Shown: positions 1 to 6,420 of the stretch, piece after piece | Position numbering within the stretch: position 1 is the first letter of the stretch | Layout: the number at the start of each line of letters is the position of its first letter | Assembly: GCA_045564655.1 (NCBI GenBank) | Contig: JBJLGX010000011.1 | Location: forward strand, 1-16,060 | Direction of reading: 5' to 3' | DNA length: 16,060 bases | Origin: UBA826 sp045564655 | GTDB taxonomy: Bacteria > Chloroflexota > Dehalococcoidia > Lucifugimonadales > UBA826 | Notes under the pieces: model-generated | What the model saw: the letters and a program-made list of their open reading frames with translations, nothing else | Database searches by the model: none | What the model was told of the DNA's origin: nothing | Program-made: the position numbers and the translations under genes

Positions 1-2
1 CT

Positions 3-140
3 AGGGTGTTAATTACTAATAATTATGTAGGTAGAACTGTTGGACTTCCTAATGACAACAGGGGGCAAACTGCAACTATTTCAAAGGCTATAAATCTTTT
101 TGAAAAAGCAGATTCTCCAAATACTATTGTAGAAATGTAG
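3..140 (+). CDS. C-terminal 45 codons of an unrecognised protein (cut by window start)
   Basis: An open frame runs from the window edge to a TAG at 138-140. It encodes the last 45 residues, including the stretch GRTVGLPNDNRGQTATISKA and ending in NTIVEM. I do not recognise the family. The stop touches the stop codon of the convergent deaminase gene at 141 with no base between, which is typical of a compacted genome. Codon use (A/T-ending) matches the neighbours. The coding call rests on the long uninterrupted frame and balanced residue composition; the function is unknown. Confidence 0.6.
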   Translation, partial: RVLITNNYVGRTVGLPNDNRGQTATISKAINLFEKADSPNTIVEM

Positions 141-605
141 TTATTTACTTTTATTGGCCCACTGTTCTACAATAGCCCTGCTTTCTTTTTCAAGCATCCC
201 TGTAATAACTTCAAGTCTATTACTATATTCTGATAATTTTATGAATTCTTCAACGGAATAATTACCGTATTTTTTATTATGATTTTCTGCCCTGCCGGCA
301 ATTACTAATTTGCTTATATTTGCAGATATAATAGCTCCCAGGCACATAGGGCAGGGTTCCCATGTTGCATATATTGTTGCCCCAGAAAAATCTAGTGTTT
401 TTTCAGAGATGCTAGCTGCTTTTATTGCTTGTATTTCTGCATGTGCTGTAATATCAAATGTTGAATTAATCAGATTTCTTCCAATGCTAATAATTTCTCC
501 ATTTTTTGCTAGTATTGAACCAAAAGGTTGTTCTCCAACTTTGAAGCCCTCACTTGCTTCATTAATTGCAATTCGCATGAATTTTTCATCAGTCAAATTA
601 ATCAC
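141..605 (-). CDS. Nucleoside deaminase of the cytidine/deoxycytidylate deaminase superfamily (guanine deaminase / TadA-like)
   Basis: A 154-residue zinc-dependent hydrolytic deaminase, probably cytosolic, acting on a purine or pyrimidine base or nucleoside. The zinc and catalytic motifs are visible: HAE at residues 55-57 (H55 ligand, E57 proton shuttle) and PCPMC at 84-88 (C85 and C88 ligands). The text around them (TAHAEIQAIKAA, EPCPMCLGAI) is closer to guanine deaminase than to tRNA adenosine deaminase, but substrate cannot be fixed from motifs. The start shown is GTG at 605; a TTG at 596 is possible. The internal ATG at codon 10 would cut the conserved first helix. The start region lies inside the left copy of a direct repeat, with a GGTTATAAT promoter-like string (minus strand, 628-636) just upstream. 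It is the last gene of a minus-strand run after nitroreductase and peptidase. Confidence 0.9.
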   Translation of the reverse strand: MINLTDEKFMRIAINEASEGFKVGEQPFGSILAKNGEIISIGRNLINSTFDITAHAEIQAIKAASISEKTLDFSGATIYATWEPCPMCLGAIISANISKLVIAGRAENHNKKYGNYSVEEFIKLSEYSNRLEVITGMLEKESRAIVEQWANKSK

Positions 606-685
606 ATTTTTTTATTTAATAAATGTGATTATAACCATTTTGTAATTTTATTAAAATCTTCATGTGTTTTTTCTGCGCTTTCTTT
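583..685. repeat. Left copy of ~103-bp direct repeat flanking the M42 peptidase gene
   Basis: This segment matches 1808-1909 with about seven mismatches and one single-base gap. Positions 606-662 and 1830-1886 are identical over 57 bases. On the minus strand it contains, in order, the 3' end of a nitroreductase reading frame, an AATGGTTATAAT promoter-like string (628-639) and the start region of the deaminase (TTG ACT GAT). The right copy has the same layout but leads into the peptidase. The mismatches at 663-685 are all transitions. Confidence 0.9.
629..685 (-). pseudogene. Duplicated nitroreductase 3' tail (18 codons plus stop)
   Basis: Read on the minus strand directly after the peptidase stop, this stretch encodes KESAEKTHEDFNKITKWL and a TAA. 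It matches the true nitroreductase C-terminus (KENTEKAREDFNKITKWL) in the same frame with the stop at the same place. It has no start or body of its own, so it is a remnant left by the duplication that put the peptidase gene between nitroreductase and deaminase. It may still be functional DNA, because it holds the TATAAT box probably serving the deaminase. Confidence 0.75.
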
Positions 686-1821
686 TAACTTAATCGCAAC
701 CTTTCCGCTTCGGCAGGAATGTCAATTAGAGTCTTGTAATAATCATTATTATTAACAATATCTAAATTTCCAACTCCTATCATGATATTTAAAGCATTCT
801 GATAATCAGTGATACTGATTCTTTCAGATTCAACTTTTCCTTCTGGATTTGCATTATGCCAATTTATTAATGGTAAAGAAATACCTGTAACCTTATAACC
901 AAATGCAGAGAATGCTGTGGCTTCACATCCTCCTAAACTCATTAATTGTCTTTGAAATAAGAATTCTTTATTTTGATCAATCAGTTGTTTTACAGAAGAA
1001 AGTAATATTATTTCACCTGAATTATCAAAAGTTGTTGCTCTATCGCCAGTTCTAATTATAGGCCCTGACCCAGAGACTGCACCTGGTAACTCACTACTAG
1101 TTTCTATACTAACTATGATGGAATTCTTATCAATTCTTCCACTCTTTGCTATTAATCTTGCTCCATATAATCCAACTTCTTCAGCTCTAGAAAATATTCC
1201 TCTAATTGAATAGTTATTTTGACTAGTCTTTAAGGATCTAAGCATCTCTAAAATCAGTGCACATCCTGCCAAATCATCTGCGACAGGTGTAATAATTTGA
1301 TCATTTGAAATTTTTGGTTTAGGCAAATCAAAAACTACTGGCACAGGAAAATTAAGTTCTTTAAGTTCAACCTGTACTGAAACAAATTCATTATTAAGCC
1401 ATCTGTCTGACGACTTATATCTTGAATCATTCGAAGAAGATTCATTAAATGGCTTCAAGTATCCTTTATTTTCAGAAAATTTATCATAGATTTTAATTTT
1501 TGTATTTTCTACGTCTGAAAGTTTAGGTAGACCACCTAAGGTTTTAGCTTTATAAAGGTTTTCGTCTAATTTCTCTATAATTTCAAATCCTGGATGATCC
1601 ATATGAGAAATAAAGACAACTTCTTCTTTTTTTTGACCTTTTATAAATGCTTCAATATTTCCCCATTCATCTTCTTCAAAATCAATTTCAAATTCTTTTA
1701 GTTTGTTTTTAATATAATCGGAAACACGATTCTCATGAAATGCTGTAGTAGGAATATCTGACAATTCTAAAAATATTGATAAATCTGATTTATGCATTTT
1801 CTTAAAATTTTTATCAGTCAA
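685..1821 (-). CDS. M42-family-like zinc aminopeptidase (M20/M28/M42 clan)
   Basis: A 378-residue cytosolic co-catalytic zinc peptidase by motif. Visible ligands and catalytic residues are H73-x-D75 in SHMDHPGFE, D182-D183 in ADDLAGC, E214-E215 in AEEVGLYGA, acidic E240 in SIET, and H322 in PLINWHN near the C-terminus. AEEVGLYGA is the hallmark of M42 (deblocking/glutamyl aminopeptidase type) enzymes. A lysine- and serine-rich insertion around residues 105-160 corresponds to the non-catalytic domain found in this clan. The start shown is TTG at 1821, in the position homologous to the deaminase start in the left repeat copy; ATG at codon 9 is the alternative. No signal peptide is seen. The gene is bracketed exactly by the direct repeats, suggesting later insertion between nitroreductase and deaminase. 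The natural substrate is unknown. Confidence 0.85.
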   Translation of the reverse strand: MTDKNFKKMHKSDLSIFLELSDIPTTAFHENRVSDYIKNKLKEFEIDFEEDEWGNIEAFIKGQKKEEVVFISHMDHPGFEIIEKLDENLYKAKTLGGLPKLSDVENTKIKIYDKFSENKGYLKPFNESSSNDSRYKSSDRWLNNEFVSVQVELKELNFPVPVVFDLPKPKISNDQIITPVADDLAGCALILEMLRSLKTSQNNYSIRGIFSRAEEVGLYGARLIAKSGRIDKNSIIVSIETSSELPGAVSGSGPIIRTGDRATTFDNSGEIILLSSVKQLIDQNKEFLFQRQLMSLGGCEATAFSAFGYKVTGISLPLINWHNANPEGKVESERISITDYQNALNIMIGVGNLDIVNNNDYYKTLIDIPAEAERLRLS

Positions 1822-1909
1822 TTTAATCCATTTTTTTATTTAATAAATGTGATTATAACCATTTTGTAATTTTATTAAAATCTTCACGTGCTTTTTCTGT
1901 ATTTTCTTT
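1808..1909. repeat. Right copy of ~103-bp direct repeat
   Basis: This is the partner of 583-685. It covers the last codons of the intact nitroreductase (stop at 1853-1855), the spacer with the minus-strand AATGGTTATAAT string (1852-1863) and the start of the peptidase gene. A one-base deletion relative to the left copy, in the CACA versus CCA stretch at 1828-1830, removes the GTG start used by the deaminase frame. The peptidase is left with TTG at 1821 or ATG further in. Confidence 0.9.
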
Positions 1910-2416
1910 AGGATATCCTAATGTGAGGACTCCAACTATTTTAAATGTTTGGTCTACATTTAAAATAGAGTGTAAGTTCTTAATTTTAGCCATTTTACCT
2001 GTCGACCAACCTATCCCAAGTCCCATAGAAGTTGCGGTTAGTTGCATATTTTGTATAGCACAACAAACTGCTCCATAATTCTCTTCTGTAATTTCTGGAG
2101 TTTCGCCAGGGGTACTAAATACGTAAATATAGCAAGGGGCAGAATTTACAGTATTAATTAAGGTGTTTTTTTGCTCTTGTGATAAAGGAGTACTACTTTT
2201 TGATTCTTGTAAACTTACTAATTGTGTTGATATTTTTTCTTTGATTTTTGAAAATTTAGAAACTATTACAAATCTCCATGGTTCAGTATTTCTGTGATTT
2301 GGAGCCCATGTTCCTGCCTCTAATATAGTTTCAATATCAATTTTGCTTATATTTTTGCCAGTAAATCTTTTTGTGTTTCTTCTGTTCTTTATTAAATTTA
2401 ATATTTCTGAATTCAT
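1853..2416 (-). CDS. Nitroreductase-family FMN-dependent oxidoreductase
   Basis: Encodes about 187 residues from the ATG at 2416; a GTG at 2431 would add five residues. Family features are the N-terminal RRNTKRF phosphate/FMN-binding arginines, the segment WAPNHRNTEPWRFVIV, the mid-protein NYGAVCCAIQNMQLTATSMGLGIGW helix region described here in part as AIQNMQLTA and GLGIGW, and the C-terminal GVLTLGYPKE strand. This is the single-domain nitroreductase fold, which works as a homodimer using NAD(P)H to reduce nitro groups, quinones or flavins. The PNHRNTEPW text resembles the YdjA/TdsD-like branch. No Shine-Dalgarno sequence is seen. A short dyad (AGTTAA, six bases, TTAACT) lies at 2445-2462 upstream. 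Its last codons and stop sit in the right direct repeat. Confidence 0.9.
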   Translation of the reverse strand: MNSEILNLIKNRRNTKRFTGKNISKIDIETILEAGTWAPNHRNTEPWRFVIVSKFSKIKEKISTQLVSLQESKSSTPLSQEQKNTLINTVNSAPCYIYVFSTPGETPEITEENYGAVCCAIQNMQLTATSMGLGIGWSTGKMAKIKNLHSILNVDQTFKIVGVLTLGYPKENTEKAREDFNKITKWL

Positions 2417-2510
2417 TATTATATTTAGCACATAAATAATTCAAAGTTAATATATGTTAACTAAATTTATTAATCTACCTAATTTAATTGAAATTTAATA
2501 ATTTAAATAA

Positions 2511-2693
2511 TTAATTAATACAATAAGAGCATGTTCTGTACAGATTCCTGTCGATGATATGATGACAACCTCTTGTAGTGCATATTCCTATATGACCTTT
2601 TAAATCTAATCTGTAGTGTTTTTCGCAAAATTTATCAGATGAATGCAGTTGTTTTTCAAAACAAATATTTACAATACAATTTGGTTTATTCAT
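2511..2693 (-). CDS. Small Cys-rich protein with two C-x4-C-x11-C-x2-[H/C] zinc-finger-like motifs
   Basis: A 60-residue protein from ATG at 2693; an upstream in-frame extension to 2756 would run into the divergent DinB gene and is unlikely. Two motifs have exactly equal spacing: C6, C11, C23, H26 and C38, C43, C55, C58. Each reads C-x4-C-x11-C-x2-[H/C]. The first continues as HYR, as in short CxxxxC...CxxHY fingers common in phage and small bacterial nucleic-acid-binding proteins. Two regular zinc sites in 60 residues would be very unlikely in a random reading frame, so I regard it as a real gene. The role is unknown; DNA or RNA binding is inference. A TATAAA/TAAAAT string lies 7-9 bases before the ATG with no Shine-Dalgarno sequence, so it may be leaderless. 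Starts of this gene and DinB are 45 bases apart and divergent. Confidence 0.65.
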   Translation of the reverse strand: MNKPNCIVNICFEKQLHSSDKFCEKHYRLDLKGHIGICTTRGCHHIIDRNLYRTCSYCIN

Positions 2694-2738
2694 AGTTTGT
2701 ATTTTATAATCATAATAATTAAATTTAAAGGAAGAAAT

Positions 2739-3266
2739 ATGAGTAGAATAAAACATATAAAATGGAGTTTAGATTTTGTTCACAGAGCTCTTAGAGATGC
2801 TTGCAATGGCACTAACGAACAAATTCATTTTGTGCCTGAATCTGGAAGCCATTCTATAGCTTGGTGTCTATGGCATACAACACGTATAGAAGATTTGATT
2901 GTACATTTTAGAATAAAAGAAACTGAACCAATATGGAGTGAAGATTGGGCAAAAAAAACAGGATTGCCTTTTGATGGATTTGGTACAGGACAATCAGATG
3001 ACGATGCTCAAAAAGTTACAATTACTGATATGGGTGAGTTTAAAAATTATCAAGATACAGTTTGGCAAGCTACAGATAACTTACTGCAATCACTGACAGA
3101 CAAAGATCTTGAACGGCAAGTTCAATCTAGCACAGGAACTGAGTCTATAGATGAATCTATATCACTACATATGTTAGGACATTTTAATGGACATAGAGGA
3201 GAAATGAATTTTTTGAGAGGGATGCAAGGAATGGATCCATTATTAATGCAAGAAGGCACACACTAA
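2739..3266 (+). CDS. DinB-like four-helix-bundle metalloprotein
   Basis: 175 residues from ATG at 2739, preceded by AAAGGAAG at 2727-2734; this ribosome-binding site decides the start over upstream frames. The fold is the DinB/YfiT four-helix bundle. The metal-binding histidines are visible as H46 in CLWHTTRIED and H148/H152 in HFNGHRGEMNFLRG, which is the usual His triad. Family members include thiol S-transferases (bacillithiol, mycothiol or glutathione dependent), but many have no known substrate. It is the first gene of a plus-strand cluster, with 14 bases to the acetyltransferase. Confidence 0.85.
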   Translation: MSRIKHIKWSLDFVHRALRDACNGTNEQIHFVPESGSHSIAWCLWHTTRIEDLIVHFRIKETEPIWSEDWAKKTGLPFDGFGTGQSDDDAQKVTITDMGEFKNYQDTVWQATDNLLQSLTDKDLERQVQSSTGTESIDESISLHMLGHFNGHRGEMNFLRGMQGMDPLLMQEGTH

Positions 3267-3280
3267 AAAGTAGTTGTTGA

Positions 3281-3778
3281 ATGACTGAAATCACTACAAA
3301 TAGATTAGTACTGAGAAAAGCAATAACTGAAACAGAGAAAAATTCGCTAGTATCATTGCTTAATGATTGGGATGTAGCTAGATGGTTAACAAATGTTCCT
3401 TATCCATACACTTACAATGATTTGGAAGATTATTTATTGATAAGCAATTCAAATGAATTAGATTTGAATATTTTTATCAATGATCAAATAATTGGAAGAG
3501 TAGGCTTAACCTATGATAAAGAAGATAATTATTATGATTTGGGGTATTTTATTGGCAAAGAATTTTGGACTAAAGGTTATGGAACTGAAGCTAGCAAATC
3601 TTTGTTAAATTATGCTTTGGATAATCTTAATTCTCCTAAAATTAAATCAGGTTATTTTATTGATAACATTCGATCAAGTAATGTTTTGAAGAAATTAGGA
3701 TTTAAAGAAATCGGAGTAAAAAAATGGTATTCTCTTGCTAACAAGAAAGAAATGGATTTAATGTTAATGGTGTTATAA
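3281..3778 (+). CDS. GNAT-family N-acetyltransferase, RimJ/RimL type
   Basis: 165 residues transferring an acetyl group from acetyl-CoA to an amine. It begins with the RimJ/RimL signature TNRLVLRKA, has LGYFIGKEFWTKGYGTEA (the KGYGTEA loop binds the CoA pyrophosphate) at about residues 87-104, and ends with DNIRSSNVLKKLGFKEIG, the conserved motif B region. Length matches the family. There is no clear Shine-Dalgarno sequence; the gene follows DinB by 14 bases and is probably cotranscribed. The target is unknown; RimJ/RimL relatives acetylate ribosomal proteins, small amines or antibiotics. Confidence 0.88.
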   Translation: MTEITTNRLVLRKAITETEKNSLVSLLNDWDVARWLTNVPYPYTYNDLEDYLLISNSNELDLNIFINDQIIGRVGLTYDKEDNYYDLGYFIGKEFWTKGYGTEASKSLLNYALDNLNSPKIKSGYFIDNIRSSNVLKKLGFKEIGVKKWYSLANKKEMDLMLMVL

Positions 3779-3808
3779 TCAAACTAATTATACATAGGTA
3801 CTTATGCA

Positions 3809-4552
3809 ATGAACAATTTAGAATTTTTTAATAGAAATCAGGCAAGCAAGTTTATAAGAAACAATAAACCCATGGCTATTATCCCCACTGGCTCTGTGGA
3901 ACAGCATTTAAATCATTTATTTATAGGTATGGATATAAATACTGCTAGTTTCATAGCTGAGGATTTGGCAAACGAATTTTCGGAGCAAGTATTATTTTAT
4001 AGGCCGCTAAATGCTGGGATTGCAGAGCATCATATGGCATTTGCAGGAACAATAACTTTGAGAGTAAACACTTTTATTGGAGTTTTAACGGACATAGCAG
4101 AGAGCTTAGTTAGAGGTGGAATAAAAAAGATATTGTTTATTAATGGGCATGGTGGAAATGTTGAACCAATGGCAACTGCTATGAGAAATATCAATCTTCA
4201 AATGAAAGGAATACATGAACATGCTGATTTTTCAAATGTGCAAACGCATTATGATTATGAAGAATTACTAAATAAAGACACAGAAATTGATATAAGATTT
4301 ACCAGCTATTGGGAAATGCATGATTTGAAATTTTTAAGAAATATTGTAAAAGACAAAGCATCTCCTGGTCATGCAGGTGAATACGAATCTTCTATTGCCT
4401 TACATTTGTTTCCTGATTTGGTTGATGAAGATTCAATAAAAAATAAGGCGCTAGATACTGAACAAGACGCATCCAAAGAAAAAGGCGAAATATTGTACAA
4501 AGACGTAATTCAAAAATATTCAAAATTAATTACAGAAATGTTGGGAGATTAA
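3809..4552 (+). CDS. Creatininase-family amidohydrolase
   Basis: 247 residues, the usual length of creatinine amidohydrolase-like binuclear metal hydrolases. Metal and catalytic signatures are PTGSVEQHLNHLFIGMD at residues 26-42 (E31, H33, H36, D42), AEHHMAF at 72-78, INGHGGN at 111-117 (H114) and PGHAGEYESS at 186-195 (H188, E191). The common EQHGPH motif reads EQHLNH here, replacing the Gly and Pro next to the metal ligands, so the substrate may not be creatinine. The family also includes formamide- and guanidine-type cyclic amide hydrolases. The ATG at 3804 is followed at once by TGA, so 3809 is the start. An exact extended -10 string TGTTATAAT (3771-3779) in the end of the preceding gene could give it its own promoter. 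Confidence 0.88.
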   Translation: MNNLEFFNRNQASKFIRNNKPMAIIPTGSVEQHLNHLFIGMDINTASFIAEDLANEFSEQVLFYRPLNAGIAEHHMAFAGTITLRVNTFIGVLTDIAESLVRGGIKKILFINGHGGNVEPMATAMRNINLQMKGIHEHADFSNVQTHYDYEELLNKDTEIDIRFTSYWEMHDLKFLRNIVKDKASPGHAGEYESSIALHLFPDLVDEDSIKNKALDTEQDASKEKGEILYKDVIQKYSKLITEMLGD

Positions 4553-4579
4553 AATTTTGAAAAATATAGAGTTGTATAA

Positions 4580-5803
4580 TTAGCTAACTGATAGTATTTT
4601 TGATTTCTTATTTAAAGCTGATCCATTTATAGGGAAATGTAATCCTGCTGACACAAAGCCCATGAATACACATAGAACCCACATCAGATCATAAGATCCA
4701 TAGATATCAAATATTCGACCTCCAATCCACGATCCAAAAAACGAACCAATATTATGTGACAAAAGAGAAACACCAAAAAGCATTGATGTGTACCTAGGAC
4801 CAAATATATCAGTTATTATTCCACTAGTAAGTGGCACAGTTGATAACCATAATATCCCAAGGAGACTAGAGAAAATAAGTACGGTAAATTCAGTTTTTGG
4901 GGAAAAGAAAAACAAAAGAAATAAAATAGATCTTAAAGAGTATAGGCCTGTAAGTAATTTCTTTTTAGAGAAATTGTCGCCTAGATACCCATACATTAAA
5001 GTTCCTAAAACATTGAATAAACCTATTAGAGCTAAAGCCCATCCAGCAACCCACGCAGGTAAAAATTGATCTTCTAAAAATGCAGGTAAGTGCGTTGAAA
5101 CAAAAACAATATGAAATCCACAGACAAAAAAACCAAGAGTTAAAAGGTTGAAATTTTTATTTGACAAAGCTTCTTTTAATGCTTCAGGGATTGTTTGTTG
5201 TGAGTCATTATATGTATTTTGATTATTTGATGAGAAACTTAAAAAATAACAAAATACAATCAGTGATAGAGACAGATATATCATGTAATAAAGAGAATCA
5301 ATCCATCCAAATTTTTGTATAAGAATATTGATGATTGGTACTATGATAAATTGGCCAAATGATCCTGCAGACATTATGATCCCAACATAAAGAGATCTAT
5401 TATGATTTTTCGCTGTTCTTGCTACTGCTCCAAGTGCAATGCCTAAAAACCCTCCTCCACCAAATCCTAATAAAAACAAAGAACCAAACAAATCAAAAGT
5501 ATCATTAATATTGGCCATCCAATATCTGCTAATTATTAGAATAATGGTACCAAACAGGGTTGTCTTGCCTGGACCATATCTATCAGCAAGTCCGCCAAAA
5601 ATTGGCGCACCAATTCCTGCAAATAAAACTTGTAAAGCTATAGATAAACCAAATAATTCTCTACCAATATTTAAGTGTTTAGTTATTGGAATAAGATACA
5701 ATCCCAAACCATGATTCATTCCAAGAGTAATCATCACAAGTGCACATCCACCGATAAGTACGGTATAAAAAGGAATATCTATTTTGTTGAAAAATGAAAG
5801 CAA
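4580..5803 (-). CDS. Major facilitator superfamily transporter (OFA/monocarboxylate-like)
   Basis: 407 residues with about 12 hydrophobic segments. Motif A sits between helices 2 and 3 as GGLADRYGPGK at residues 70-80 (D74, R75), with a second, degenerate copy GYLGDNFSKKK in the C-terminal half. A glycine-rich helix-4 segment (GFGGGGFLGIALG, about 113-125) and GIIMSAGSFGQF (141-152) resemble the oxalate:formate antiporter / monocarboxylate branch. It probably moves a small organic anion across the inner membrane; direction and solute are unknown. The start is TTG at 5803 without a clear ribosome-binding site; the next ATG, at codon 24, would remove most of helix 1. It converges on the creatininase gene (27 bases between stops) and follows a small membrane protein by nine bases. 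Confidence 0.88.
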   Translation of the reverse strand: MLSFFNKIDIPFYTVLIGGCALVMITLGMNHGLGLYLIPITKHLNIGRELFGLSIALQVLFAGIGAPIFGGLADRYGPGKTTLFGTIILIISRYWMANINDTFDLFGSLFLLGFGGGGFLGIALGAVARTAKNHNRSLYVGIIMSAGSFGQFIIVPIINILIQKFGWIDSLYYMIYLSLSLIVFCYFLSFSSNNQNTYNDSQQTIPEALKEALSNKNFNLLTLGFFVCGFHIVFVSTHLPAFLEDQFLPAWVAGWALALIGLFNVLGTLMYGYLGDNFSKKKLLTGLYSLRSILFLLFFFSPKTEFTVLIFSSLLGILWLSTVPLTSGIITDIFGPRYTSMLFGVSLLSHNIGSFFGSWIGGRIFDIYGSYDLMWVLCVFMGFVSAGLHFPINGSALNKKSKILSVS

Positions 5804-5812
5804 TTTACAAAT

Positions 5813-6040
5813 TTACAGGAAACACATTATTAAGAATTCTTTCATGTTAAAATTAAAATGATTTATCATGAAAATAGAACTTGAAAATAGTAATAATGCA
5901 ATTATTCTTAAGTTCCACATGAATTGATTATGTGAAATTAACATATTATTATGGGTGGCTAATTTTGAGGAAATTAAAAATCCGACTTCTATAAATGACC
6001 ACACTACTATAAAGCTTGATATGACGATCAAAAAATCCAT
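5813..6040 (-). CDS. Small two-helix membrane protein, hypothetical
   Basis: 75 residues from ATG at 6040 with two hydrophobic stretches, about residues 3-25 (FLIVISSFIVVWSFIEVGFLI) reported here only as a helix, and 43-61 (NLRIIALLLFSSSIFMI). I do not recognise it. It ends nine bases before the transporter start on the same strand, so the two may be one operon and the small protein might assist the transporter; that is inference. A TAAAAT string lies five bases before the ATG and no Shine-Dalgarno sequence is seen, similar to the leaderless starts elsewhere in the window. It could also be a chance frame in AT-rich DNA. Confidence 0.45.
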   Translation of the reverse strand: MDFLIVISSFIVVWSFIEVGFLISSKLATHNNMLISHNQFMWNLRIIALLLFSSSIFMINHFNFNMKEFLIMCFL

Positions 6041-6095
6041 ACTTTATTTTACATTAAAGAAAATAATAATTAATAGTATTATGTGATATTAATTA

Positions 6096-6148
6096 GCGGG
6101 GGCTTATCAACGGATAACCACACCATTGGTCTATATATAAACCCCCGC
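6096..6148 (-). other. GC-rich structured element, possible structured RNA (long imperfect hairpin)
   Basis: GCGGGGG at 6096-6102 pairs with CCCCCGC at 6142-6148, extended by TTAT (6104-6107) with ATAA (6137-6140). The pair between these two parts (6103/6141) is C-A if read as plus-strand RNA but U-G if read as minus-strand RNA, so only a minus-strand transcript forms an uninterrupted 12-bp stem. The interior can form a further imperfect hairpin around ATAGACC and GGTTAT. The GC-rich stem stands out sharply from the AT-rich surroundings. It lies 55 bases upstream of the small membrane protein/MFS pair. No U-tract follows, so it is not a standard terminator. I do not recognise a known riboswitch. 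Confidence 0.4.
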
Positions 6149-6149
6149 A

Positions 6150-6173
6150 AAACTCAGGCTTAAGCCTGAGTTT
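6150..6173 (-). terminator. 24-bp perfect palindrome, probable rho-independent terminator
   Basis: The sequence AAACTCAGGC-TTAA-GCCTGAGTTT is a perfect 24-bp palindrome. As RNA it forms a strong stem with a TTAA loop, flanked by A and T runs on both sides (TTTT when read on the minus strand, 6152-6149). It starts at the TGA of the minus-strand HTH gene and would end that cluster's transcript. The symmetry allows it to act on both strands. A transcription-factor operator is a less likely alternative. Confidence 0.7.
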
Positions 6174-6358
6174 CATGAAGATAGAGCATATTTAGAAATA
6201 TATTGTTCTAATGAAGATTCAATTATTCTTGTATGATTTCCAATTCGTTTACTTTTAAGTAATTTGTTTATTATTAGTTCGTGTACATAGTTTTTTGAAC
6301 AGGATAGTTCTTCTTGTACATTATTAATAGTTAATAATTGTTTTTGGAAAGAACCCAT
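6173..6358 (-). CDS. Excisionase/MerR-type helix-turn-helix DNA-binding protein
   Basis: 61 residues matching the short excisionase-family HTH layout: LLTINNVQEELSCSKNYVHE (about residues 8-27) corresponds to the first helices and turn, then a KSKRIGNHTRIIESSLEQYI wing. The family recognises DNA through this winged helix and includes phage and ICE excisionases (Xis, AlpA) as well as small chromosomal regulators. GAGG lies eight bases before the ATG. No integrase gene is present in the window, so a mobile element is not shown. It is the last gene of a minus-strand cluster, 62 bases after an unknown gene, and its stop abuts the palindromic terminator. Confidence 0.75.
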   Translation of the reverse strand: MGSFQKQLLTINNVQEELSCSKNYVHELIINKLLKSKRIGNHTRIIESSLEQYISKYALSS

Positions 6359-6420
6359 ATTATTGCCTCATACTAAATAATTCTTATTTTAATAATTAAT
6401 TGTTAACAAATTATTAAATA

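Noticed and set aside
310..645. Plus-strand open frame opposite the deaminase
   Set aside because: It lies antisense to a gene with clear catalytic motifs and has no independent support.
583..1909. Composite transposon bounded by direct repeats
   Set aside because: The repeats contain gene ends and starts of the neighbours, carry no terminal inverted repeats, and no transposase lies between them; a junction duplication explains them better.
2445..2462. AGTTAA-N6-TTAACT dyad upstream of the nitroreductase as an operator
   Set aside because: Six-base A/T arms are common by chance at this base composition.
4788..5714. Two plus-strand frames opposite the MFS transporter
   Set aside because: Antisense shadows of a well-supported transporter; Pro/Lys/Asn-biased composition.
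6096..6148. tRNA or tmRNA end, because the seven-base GCGGGGG/CCCCCGC stem resembles an acceptor stem
   Set aside because: The interval is only 53 bases and has no T-arm, anticodon arm or GGTTCRA sequence; no partner half was seen nearby.
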